A stretch of 64,000 bases of DNA, from contig ML976656.1 of NCBI GenBank assembly GCA_010015655.1, positions 2,117,388-2,181,387 of the forward strand, read 5' to 3'. Each line of letters opens with the position of its first letter. Positions within the stretch are counted from its first letter, which is position 1. The notes beneath the pieces were generated by a model. It was given only the letters and a program-made list of their open reading frames with translations. It was not told where the DNA came from and searched no databases. The position numbers and the translations under genes were made by a program. The DNA comes from Bimuria novae-zelandiae CBS 107.79. Lineage: Eukaryota > Ascomycota > Dothideomycetes > Pleosporales > Didymosphaeriaceae. Positions 55,990-64,000 of the stretch are shown here, one piece after another.

Positions 55990-58504
55990 CCTAATCTCGT
56001 AAAATATATAAAGTATAGCAGGAAAGCTGGTGTTTTACCTACTCTACTACGAAAACTACTACCCGAGTGGCAACCTCTCCGTATTAAAAACCTACGTATA
56101 TTTGGTGATGCTTAGATACCTACAGGTGTTGACAGGGGCTCTCTGTTCAAGCTATTTAATCTATTTTTTAATATTAACGTCCTTAACTAAATTGCGTTCT
56201 TTACAAATTAGCATGCTGAGCACGTACGAGCTGACTCGCCCTCCACCTGCTGTGGGTGGAAACCGACGTCTCCGACCGAGCTGTATACATACTTCGCCAT
56301 AGTAATATATATGGGTGTACACAGAGAGCCGTCTCTGCAGGAGTACTGGATGAAGCAGCATCAATCTGCGCCTACACACAGAGTCAATGAGTACATGGGG
56401 CAGAATCGCTGGGAGCAGCTGGACAGGTTTCTATATTGTACAGAAACAAACCAGTCTTTTAAGTCCCCATTTGGCCGCGTCTGGGATTTCTCTAAGGTGC
56501 TTCGCAAGCGCTGCTTCATGTACTAGGTTACTAGCAAGCACCTCTGCGTCGACGAGGCTATAGTAAGATGTACAAGGCAAGGGAACGAGATTATAGTTAT
56601 TAAGATAAAGCTAACACCTAAGGGCTATAAAATCTAGTATTTAGTAAATAATAAAGTAATACTAAACTAGTTATTTTATACTAAAGGAGCTAGCTAAGGA
56701 CCTATTAACTTACTAAGGACTATAGACTTAACTTTTACGCCTATAAAGTTAATTCCTATTACTTTTATACTCGCTAAGGACGCTAATTGCTAGCGTCTAT
56801 TTCCTTTAAATTTTTATACTATATAAGATAATAATCTATTTAATATAATACTTATAATTAAATATTTAAGATCCTAGGGCGTAGGCTGCGCAGGTACTAT
56901 TTAAATAATAAAAATAATAACTAAAGAGAGCTTTAAGGCTATAGTAAAAGTAAAGGTAATAGCTATAGAGCTAGTTATTACGCATAGAGCACGCTCGAAG
57001 CTATTAAAGGAGCAGTTTAATAAGGATCTAGTGCGGCTTAAGACTTAGTTTACAAGCAGTCTAGTATAGGGGGAGATATACTAGGCACTTTTAGAGAGCA
57101 AGCAAGTACTAGAGACAGCGTGGAGAGACAATTAGGTCGTGTTATTTACTAGTACTATTACTAAACGTAAGTTACCTACCTTAACTCTAGTGCTAAGACT
57201 TACTAAGACTACTTTAATAATATTTACTACTAGCTCTTTAACTTATATAGAAGCTCTGTTAACGTAGTAAGCTCTCTTAAAATAATAAGAAACTCTTTAA
57301 ATCTATTTTTAAAAATAACGCCGTAAAGCTACTTAGAATTTTAAAAATAATAGATAACTATAATAAGTATAAGAGTAAGATAGATTAATTTAATTAAATA
57401 TAAAGCTACTATAGCGTTTAGTAAGTTAAGAGGCGGACGTGGAAGCCGCTATAGTACTTTCTATTAGATCTTACGCTAAATAACTGCTATAGACTTTCCT
57501 CTTACTCCTCCTCTTATATAGCTAAGCGTAGTGGCCACAAGCAGTTCCTATACGACCTTATTAAGTAGTTATTTAAGCGCGATAGCTAGCCCACACATAG
57601 CTCTAGCAAGCGGACGAAACTTGACGACGTAATTATGAGCCAGGAGAGTGAGCACACGTCGACAAAGCTCTTTGCAGAGTCTCGGCCCTGTGTGGCTTGC
57701 TCAGAAGTAGTAGTAGTATTGATTAACGTCCAGGAACATAATGTTCTAGCCTCCCATGGGGCATGGGGACGTGCTAAGCTGTATTTACAGAAAGCGTTTC
57801 GTGCCTGTCGGCTGGCTACCATCACAGTAGCCTTGTTGTACATAGCCCATCCTCCCTTTAATAGGTCTACCTGCTACTACAGGCACCTAGATACCTATAG
57901 TAGCCGGCCCTCATCTGTGAGGGTGTTGTTGTCCTGCCCCTCTCTCCCTCGCCCTTGTAGCTCTGCTCCCGTACTGTCTTCCTCCCCCTACCTCGTACGA
58001 AGTAGGACCTCGTACGAGTTAGCAAGCTGCCTTGTACCTTGAGTAAAAACCTCGTAGGGGAAAACCTCAAGCTTGAACAAGTAGTAGTAGTCGCCTGAGC
58101 GGTACTTAGTTTGGGTGAAAGGTTTTGACCAAGTCTTGGCAGAGCGAAAACTCTGCATCTTGGCTTTTGGTCTCTTTATCGCAACAGCGCCAGCTTTTTG
58201 CGGATAAAGAACGTGATTCTAGTAATCAGCTTGTTCAGGCGAACAATTTCATACTACAGGAACCCCCCACACGGTCGTGTGGGTGGAATCACGATTTTGG
58301 TGTTCCTGTGTGGCTTGCTCAGAGAGTGGGCGCAAGAAGGATAACAACCGGAAGCCTCTTAGTCACGTGTCTGGCAATTCACGCTCACGGCATGGCTCCC
58401 AGCGTGCTCCTCGTACGTCCTTTGGCTGTAGGCTCTGTCGGCTGCCTCTCTGCAGGGCTGAAATTAGGCCTAAGTGCTGGCAGGAGCACCTCCGACGGCA
58501 TTAA
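55990..58504 (+). pseudogene. PiggyBac-like transposase, RIP-degraded
   Basis: The text begins near 56010 and shows GSLFKLFNLFFNINVLN, then ELYTYFAIVIYMGVHREPSL and EYWMKQHQSAPTH (56280-56380), FLYCTETNQSF, the acidic box KHLCVDEAIV (about 56540) and GYKI-stop-YLVNNK, all in PiggyBac order. A middle part full of stops follows. The C-terminus is a Cys-rich zinc-binding domain: PCVACSE (57684) is cut by the insert and resumes at 58305 as CVACSESGRKKDNNRKP, ending FGCRLCRLPLCRAEIRPKCW and TAA at 58502. One catalytic Asp (in VDEA) is visible; the others are uncertain. Confidence 0.75.
57706..58304 (-). mobile_element. LINE-tailed retroposon insert with 19-bp target duplication
   Basis: A 599-bp insert is flanked by perfect CCTGTGTGGCTTGCTCAGA copies (57687-57705 and 58305-58323). 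On the minus strand it ends with a repeated TAC tail abutting the left copy. The last 65 bp or so before the tail match the 3' end of the LINE at 1-4241 (shared GTCCCCATGCCCCATGGGAG). The rest of the body does not visibly match that LINE. The insert plus one duplicate is 618 bp, a multiple of three. Removal restores the Cys-rich frame of the transposase. Confidence 0.85.
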
Positions 58505-58701
58505 ATAGTTAGCTCTATTAATATTAAGGCTAGCTTAAATATATAATAGATCTAAATCTAAGACCTTTAGCGATGCAAGTTTCTTTACTAATCTTATATA
58601 ATTTAACATTAAAGTTAGTGTTCTGCTAAGATCGGAGACATACACCAATTAGCCAACATCAGATGGTCCGTGTACGGGAGATGTTATCAATGCGAGGGAT
58701 A

Positions 58702-58890
58702 GATACCACTGTGGAGCATTTTGGGGCTGGAGTTCAGACAACGTTTGCTGAGGCATGGAACAACATCAACAGGAGTTCCGTTGTGATGCTTTTGCATCTT
58801 GCAACCAAACTAAGCTTCAACTCTCGGCCGTTATTACCTTCCTTCTCCATGTAGAGTAATACCAAGCCAGCTTTTCAAAGTTTGAATTGT
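58702..58890. other. Intergenic flank
   Basis: Short non-repeat stretch between the transposon end and the hydrolase stop codon. A 62-codon ORF here (58663-58854) overlaps the transposon end and is not supported. Confidence 0.5.
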
Positions 58891-59946
58891 TCAACTCTTT
58901 CTAATTCCTCTGCTATTAGCGTGGTCCATCGTCTTCCAGAACTCACTGATTAGTGTCGCAACTTCTGGCACTCTTTGCCGAACCACTTCATGTCCGACCT
59001 CTGGTACAATCGCCACGTTCGTAATGCCGACGTCTTTCAGGTCCTGCGAACTGCATATGTTGTCCAGACCTCCCAAGATGGCAAGCGATGGTATGCCAGT
59101 ACGTGCTGCCTCGACGAATGTGGCGTGATCATCGAAGGCACCCCCGTCTCGAATCATTCCAACCACAGAAGCTACGTGCCCTCCATGCTCTCGCAATTGC
59201 CATTCTCTTAGAGCTGGAGCGACTACTTCGCCCTTGGCAACTCTTTCCTTCCAGTCTGCGGGCACAACCAGCTCACCGCCATTGAGCCAGTTATGTACCC
59301 ATTTCCGTGCCACACTCTCGTCACCACCACCACGCATGTGACCTTGCTCCTCCGGAGCCAATTCAGATGACCGCATAAGCCCAGCTGGCGCGATAAGAGT
59401 AAAGCTTTCCACTCTTAGTGTTCTGGATGCCGTGTATCCCGCTGTCAACGCACCTCCGAAGGAAAACCCAATGAGGTGCGCAGAAGTCCACTCCAACTGT
59501 TTGAACAAGGCGTCTATGAGTTGATGGAATAGGCTAGATTCGTGCGGAAGAAATGGCGTGTCGCTCAGCCCGTGTCCCCAAAGATCGAAAAGTACAAAGT
59601 GCCTATGGGGAAATGAATCTTGCAATGCCCGAGAGAGGGGCAATAGGCCCAAAGCTGGGGTTTGCACGCCATGAATAAGCAGCACTCGGTCAGGCGTGGT
59701 CGTGCTACTACCAGATAACGAGGGAGAGATATCGTAGTATGCGGCTTTTCCGTTGCTCGTGTTTACATATTTCGTTGGCGGAAGAAGGGCACCAAAGGTC
59801 TCGGTAAATGATGATTCGGGTGGGGCCGGAATTGGGCATCTCGTACTGGGGCCTGCTCCCGGGCGAGGCAAGACGAGTTCTTCTGGGAAAAGAGGCATTG
59901 TTGGATTTAAAATATCGCTTTGCAGACCGGATGGTGTTGTGACCAC
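58891..59946 (-). CDS. Alpha/beta-hydrolase, 351 aa
   Basis: A single-exon gene. The fold's motifs appear in order: oxyanion-hole VLLIHGVQTPALG (His92-Gly93), LFDLWGHGLSD at 119-129, nucleophile elbow IGFSFGG with Ser162, acid Asp295 in LGGLDNICS, and His319 in VPEVGHEVV. The triad is thus complete. The size and the cap region (190-260) fit monofunctional hydrolases of the epoxide-hydrolase or esterase type; substrate cannot be told. No signal peptide is clear. Met17 (59898) is an alternative start with MPLFPEELVLP. The nearby membrane-protein and secreted-protein genes do not suggest a cluster. Confidence 0.85.
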   Translation of the reverse strand: MVTTPSGLQSDILNPTMPLFPEELVLPRPGAGPSTRCPIPAPPESSFTETFGALLPPTKYVNTSNGKAAYYDISPSLSGSSTTTPDRVLLIHGVQTPALGLLPLSRALQDSFPHRHFVLFDLWGHGLSDTPFLPHESSLFHQLIDALFKQLEWTSAHLIGFSFGGALTAGYTASRTLRVESFTLIAPAGLMRSSELAPEEQGHMRGGGDESVARKWVHNWLNGGELVVPADWKERVAKGEVVAPALREWQLREHGGHVASVVGMIRDGGAFDDHATFVEAARTGIPSLAILGGLDNICSSQDLKDVGITNVAIVPEVGHEVVRQRVPEVATLISEFWKTMDHANSRGIRKS

Positions 59947-60470
59947 AATAGGTCTTGTCGAGTTTTATACCGTAGCGCCTGTCATGTAAGCAAAAGGGCG
60001 CGCTACAAAATGTCTGAGCTTTGGAATCACAACTTGTCGCCTGCCACATCTGGAGATCTCCATGGCTATTCAAAGTATTGCGGGCGGGCTTCCAAGGGCT
60101 GTGAACTTGTAGCTATCTCTCCTGGATTGGCGATGTCGTACTCGCTTGAGGCTGTCGAGGCTTCTCTCCTTGTTGACGTCATGACAGCTTTACTTCATCC
60201 CCAGACCTCCACCACCACCCGGAATACTCCAGCTGACGGCGGCGATGACTTGCCAGCCCCATGCATAATAGGCGGATGCGAAACAAACGAATAGAATGCA
60301 GGGGTTATACGACCTTCGTTATGACTGAGGCTTGAACCTCGTGAAGATGGACGGCGATCTTGCATTCTCGGGCGCACGACACTGGTGCATACCGTTGCCA
60401 ATGGCAGGTATATATCCTTTGACGAATACCGCCATATATCAACTGCATCCTACTCTGCGTAGCACTATTC
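59947..60470. promoter_or_regulatory. Shared upstream region of the hydrolase and the membrane-protein gene
   Basis: The hydrolase (minus) and the next gene (plus) are divergent and about 525 bp apart. ORFs inside are shadows. A pyrimidine-rich CT stretch lies near 60200-60225. No specific factor site was recognised. Confidence 0.35.
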
Positions 60471-61101
60471 ATGGACGTCGTCATGATGAAGACGCTTGTC
60501 GGACTCCACGTCCTCAACGCACTGATCGGTAGCCTTTGCATCGTTATACTAGGCCTTGCTACCCACTCCATCTTGGTCAAAGACAAAGTGGATCAACTCC
60601 TGCCAAACAATGTCAAATCAACGGGGCTTGGGATGCTTATGTGGGCTGGTTGCGGAGGCGTTGTCGACATGATTCTCTTCCTGTGCCTCATGAGCCCGAA
60701 GTCATTACGCCACAAGGCCATATGTATACATCCATGTGCATAGTACGATTAGTTCTAACGATTTCAAGATAACAACGCCCCGCGGGCTCTATCGAAGCCT
60801 GGACATCTTCGTTGCGACCTTAATCTTGCTACGACCTCTGATTATCCTCAGCTATACCTACGCTGAGCACAGCAGCCATCTATCCCCTGAGAATTGGGGA
60901 TGCGACATCGGTGCTGGTAGCAATGCGCACTCCTTGTGCCGCGAGATGCGCGCGGCGGGGTATCTTCTAATTCCCGTCCTAGTCATGGCCGTTGGATTGC
61001 TCGCGACAGTCCTATCATGGATCGGATTCGGGCAGAAACCGAGCCGAACGGACGCCCGGATCCCAGAGGAGGCGCAGCCAAACCAACAGATGGTTCCTTG
61101 A
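60471..61101 (+). CDS. Tetraspan (MARVEL-like) membrane protein, probably 2 exons
   Basis: Two overlapping frames both encode membrane helices: 60471-60743 (TM1 LVGLHVLNALIGSLCIVILG, TM2 GMLMWAGCGGVVDMILFLCL) and 60736-61101 (TM3 IFVATLILLRPLIILSYTY, TM4 YLLIPVLVMAVGLLATVLSW). Together they give four helices with a Cys-containing loop (NWGCDIG...HSLC) between TM3 and TM4, like fungal MARVEL-type proteins. A short intron near 60690-60775 must join them, but I could not find splice sites that fit both phase and consensus. ATG 60471 or 60483 may be the start. Confidence 0.6.
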
Positions 61102-61613
61102 TGAAGGGGAAATTGGACTTATAACGTCCTCGCCGCAGGAAGAATGGGAACGCATCGCAAGGGTCGCCTCTACCGCGTATCGATATTCAAGCGCCATTTA
61201 CCAGGACGCTTGGACGAGTCGTTGTCCGGTGCCCGGTCCCAAATGACAACGTGCGCCCACCAGTTGCAGGCGTTTTTCAGAACAAAATGTAATTTCGCGA
61301 TCCGCTGCCAAGGTCCCCTATCACAAAACGCGCATCGCGGCGCGAACGTTTAATGGTGGCTGGCGTGCGGTCTAACCACGTTGAGACTGACACCTTGCCC
61401 CTGCGCGGCTCGGGCAATTTTTACCCTGGGACCCTTCGGCTTGTTGGATAAAGGCACGATGGTTCTCATGTTGTTGTGCTCCACCTTTGCTGGTCGTCAC
61501 CCTCTCGAAGTCGTTGTTTGTCACTCTTTATGCGAACATCACTTCAAAAACACTCCTTAATACTAATAATACAACCCACACACTCTTTACCACCATTATA
61601 TACCACCAAAACA
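61102..61613. other. Intergenic upstream region of the secreted-protein gene
   Basis: About 510 bp. Near the next gene the sequence is CACACACTCTTTACCACC, then TATATACC 12 bp before AACAATG, giving a good fungal start context. No other gene seen. Confidence 0.4.
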
Positions 61614-62288
61614 ATGTCTCCAATCCTATCAACCCTAGTCTTCACGGCTGCCGCGACGGCCCAATTAACCACCTCCATTTGGATGCCGTCACCGTACCAG
61701 GATGACATAAACATTGGCTTCCTCGCATCTGTCGTCGGCGTCAACGAGGGAAAGACTACCTTGGCCCTGCATTTCGACGACCAAACCGACCTGAAGACGG
61801 CGGGATACATAATCGACCACAAGCCGAACACTATGACGTTCGAAAAAGGCGGGTTCGAAGCAGTTTCTACCGAATCCGCGCAAGACGATGTGCCAGCATC
61901 CACAGTCACGTACGGTTGCCAGTTGAATTCACCCAAAAGCGCAAGTGCCGGCGGGGTATGCAGTTTCGTATCCGACGGTTCAGCGCTCTCCGACAGCGCG
62001 GGGGGTCATACGTACTCAATTGAGGAGGAAGACATCGCCACGTACCAGGTCGTCATCACAGCAGGCACGGAGAAACTGCGCGCCACGGCCGGCGCCACGC
62101 CATCGAGCAGCGGACCGGCGCCCACCGCAACCCTCGCTTTCTCTTTGCACAGAGGTCAGAATGTTGTTCCGACGGCGACTGCGCCGCCAGATGCGCCTGC
62201 GCAAGCTACGGGCGCGGCTGGAGTAGTGTTGCCGCTGCATCCTGCTGTTGCTGGTCTGGGTGCCGCTGCGATGGCTTTCTTGCTTTAA
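61614..62288 (+). CDS. Probable GPI-anchored secreted protein, 224 aa
   Basis: I chose ATG 61614 (context AAACAATG) over an in-frame upstream Met, since it begins a clean signal peptide: MSPILSTLVFTAAATAQ with likely cleavage after the Gln or Ala. The mature part is about 130 residues with two Cys (YGCQL and GGVCSF) that may pair. A Ser/Thr/Pro/Ala-rich stretch with likely O-glycosylation follows, then a hydrophobic C-terminus (VVLPLHPAVAGLGAAAMAFL) preceded by small residues, the layout of a GPI-anchor signal. This is a common style for ascomycete cell-surface proteins. Function is unknown. Confidence 0.78.
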   Translation: MSPILSTLVFTAAATAQLTTSIWMPSPYQDDINIGFLASVVGVNEGKTTLALHFDDQTDLKTAGYIIDHKPNTMTFEKGGFEAVSTESAQDDVPASTVTYGCQLNSPKSASAGGVCSFVSDGSALSDSAGGHTYSIEEEDIATYQVVITAGTEKLRATAGATPSSSGPAPTATLAFSLHRGQNVVPTATAPPDAPAQATGAAGVVLPLHPAVAGLGAAAMAFLL

Positions 62289-63488
62289 GCGTTATGCCTC
62301 GCCATTTCCTTTGTTCAATTCGTCTACGACGTTTAATGAATCGTCAACGAGGGAGGGTGGATGCGGTGGGGCTTTGGATCGACGACGGATTGGTGTGTTG
62401 AACGATCAGATAATGGATGGATGTGTGAGATACCCGCAGAAATGCACCGCAGCGATTGATGGATATGTGAACCTTCTTCATGATCATTTTTTCATCGGAG
62501 ATGTCGACGAACAGTGCGAATCGTGCCTGACTATTACAGTCACTGCGCAGGTGCGGAACCTGGTGAAGCAGCGCCATTTCCACGCGTACTTCTCTCGGAG
62601 CACTTCACTGAGCTACTGGAGTTCGCAGTACTCCTCGGCTGACATGGCATCAAAAATCTCCTTCCTCGCATCCCTCCTTGTCCCGCCTCGTCCCACCCAG
62701 TCCTTACAGCCACTTTTCTTTCATGGCCACATGCACTACAAGCAACACAGCTGCCTCGAATAGCCCAGTCGCCTCCATCTTACACATTCCAAAAGTGCAA
62801 CCGTCACCTTGCGTCTACTTGTAGCACCCAGTATCGAAGTATTCATCCTCTGATCAGGAAGCCTGACGTAACTTGACTGACAGCGCAGGCTCACCACGAA
62901 TTTCTCCATGTAGCGCTCCAACAATGCCTCAGTTCCGGCTTAATGTGTACCACCTGTTGTTTGAATACTTGGCGCAAACGTAAGAACCGTCGGCAAAGGG
63001 TTGCGTGTGCGGATAGAGCGGCGGTCTGCAGCCATTCAGATGTGATTTTCGATTTTGGATGTGGAATGAGCCAGTGCAGCGCCTCAGAGGGTGAGAAGGC
63101 ACGGTTTGTCTAGCGGTAGGGAAGCGGTGAGAAGTTAGGGCAGGCAGCACGTTGGGATTACGAGAGAAGGGAAGTTGTCAATGAGAACAGAGCGAGCGGC
63201 TCGTGCATGGATAGTTTGAGGTTGGTTGGGCGGTAGAAAACCTACCAACACGTCTGCGCCGCCGTGGCATTAATAATGGTGATACTCGAGTGGTCAGCAA
63301 AGAGGGACGCGAGTTCAACCAGCCTGAAGTGTAAAGCGCCACATGGCCATTCACTATCACGATGTGAACACGTTGACAGGGCGCATGGGCAGAGATGCAA
63401 GACACAAGATTGTGGAAACCATTTTCAATTCTATGAAGGGCAAAAGCTACGAACGTCTCCGAGACGCCTAGACTTCGACGTGATGGCC
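62289..63488. other. No gene recognised (about 1.2 kb)
   Basis: ORFs 62248-62763 (plus), 62344-62583 and 62929-63405 (minus) have no domain and no coherent composition. A stretch near 63290-63340 superficially recalls tRNA internal promoter boxes but does not fold as a tRNA. Confidence 0.45.
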
Positions 63489-64000
63489 CTATGCCTCGAA
63501 GTCAGAGTCCTCACCATTCATCTCCCCATGGCAGGAATCGGAGTGTTTCCAGGGATGCCACGCCGGAACCCTGGTGATGATAGCCTCATTCCAGCACTCA
63601 TGTTGTTTCTTCCCCTTCAGTTTCGAACACAGGTTGTCCAACCGCGCTTCATCAGCGTCGCTGAAGATGAGTCCCAGGAGCACCTTCCTGTTATCGGTGG
63701 AGATCTTCTCTTTGCAGTCCGTCTGATCGCGATGTTTCTTGCACAAGAGGCGGCAGGCAGCGCGCGAGTAGCCGCTAGTGTGAGGGTGGCACATGGCGTA
63801 GCAGTTGACCCGGAGGTGCTTGTGTCCACGCTTCTCGAGAGCGGCACGGGGAAAGGTGATATCGGAGTCGGAGTCGGAGTCGGAGTCGGGGCCGGAAGCG
63901 AAATCGTCTTCGTTCTTAGAGCCCTGGAAGTCGCTGTCGAGATCGCCATTGGAGGTGGCGGCTTCGGCAGTGGCCAAGTCGACTTCCAGGCTGTGATCCT
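63489..64000 (-). CDS. Cys-rich protein, 5' end outside window
   Basis: A minus-strand frame runs from the window edge to a stop at 63489. The visible 170 residues contain an acidic DSDSDSDSD stretch, then eight Cys in the last 105 residues (NCYAMC, ACRLLC, TDCKEK, NLCSKL, HECWNE, DSCHGE). The listed first codon is TTG, and the frame is still open upstream (HSLEVDLATAEA), so the true start and any signal peptide lie beyond the edge. It could be a small secreted effector-like protein or a zinc-binding protein. No family is recognised. Confidence 0.55.
   Translation of the reverse strand, partial: DHSLEVDLATAEAATSNGDLDSDFQGSKNEDDFASGPDSDSDSDSDITFPRAALEKRGHKHLRVNCYAMCHPHTSGYSRAACRLLCKKHRDQTDCKEKISTDNRKVLLGLIFSDADEARLDNLCSKLKGKKQHECWNEAIITRVPAWHPWKHSDSCHGEMNGEDSDFEA
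63864..63887. repeat. (GGAGTC)4 coding microsatellite
   Basis: Four perfect GGAGTC units, read on the minus strand as Asp-Ser repeats in the Cys-rich protein. It may vary in length between strains. Confidence 0.9.

Larger units (their letters stand above)
55803..58699 (+). mobile_element. PiggyBac-like DNA transposon with 32-bp terminal inverted repeats
   Basis: A perfect 32-bp inverted pair lies at 55803-55834 and 58668-58699; each starts TCCCTCGCATTG at the outside. TA dinucleotides flank both ends (55801-55802 and 58700-58701). Weaker inverted similarity extends further inward. The interior holds a PiggyBac-like transposase relic on the plus strand. Classical PiggyBac elements duplicate TTAA, but the flanks here do not read TTAA. 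The element is 2.9 kb including a 0.6-kb insert. Confidence 0.8.

Noticed and set aside
63285..63345. tRNA-like internal promoter text near GAGTTCAACC
   Set aside because: No cloverleaf with paired acceptor stem and anticodon arm could be formed.

Overview
The window looks like accessory, repeat-rich DNA from a filamentous ascomycete (Pezizomycotina). Split genes have short GT...AG introns of 47-58 bp. There is a FunK1-type protein kinase, a fungal rhodopsin-domain membrane protein, a DUF3435 recombinase relic, and many retroelements and DNA transposons. The transposons carry the mark of repeat-induced point mutation (RIP): AT-rich stretches, Trp TGG codons turned into TAG, and CpA/TpG depleted into TpA. 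A Dothideomycete is my best guess from gene style, but this is weak. I saw no rRNA or tRNA gene and no CRISPR array.

Layout. 1-4241: 3' part of a LINE (endonuclease, reverse transcriptase, RNase H, C-terminal zinc motif) ending in a (TAC)6 tail, then a Cys-rich ORF fragment. 5250-9660: heavily mutated Ty3/Gypsy element whose 3' half (RNase H end to integrase) is inverted. 9661-12690: GC-richer block holding a broken DUF3435 tyrosine-recombinase gene (Starship-captain-like family), followed by a truncated gene resembling the N-terminus of fungal PD-(D/E)XK nuclease-like proteins. 13.6-17.5 kb: sparse region with one intact unknown gene. 17576-36842: three nested LTR retrotransposons. A Copia element (minus strand) was hit by a Gypsy (22525-35975), which was itself hit by a second Gypsy (23248-29866); a solo LTR also lies in the Copia. 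36.8-38.8 kb: a pogo/Fot1 copy. 38.8-42.3 kb: gene island with an internally repeated protein and a four-exon rhodopsin-domain gene. 43.8-48.15 kb: a Tc1/mariner element with an almost intact transposase, then a pogo/Fot1 element that carries a 902-bp retroposon insert. 50.7-55.6 kb: transposase fragment, FunK1 kinase gene and a low-complexity gene. 55803-58699: PiggyBac-like element with 32-bp inverted repeats, interrupted by a LINE-tailed insert flanked by a 19-bp target duplication. 58.9-64 kb: gene island with an alpha/beta hydrolase, a four-helix membrane protein, a probable GPI-anchored secreted protein and a Cys-rich protein running off the edge.

The genes do not form an obvious pathway. 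Host genes sit in GC-balanced islands between AT-rich transposon blocks, a two-speed pattern. The most informative content is the insertion history: at least three target-duplication-flanked non-LTR or LTR insertions can be ordered in time, and both complete Gypsy elements carry a decayed antisense ORF between pol and the 3' LTR.
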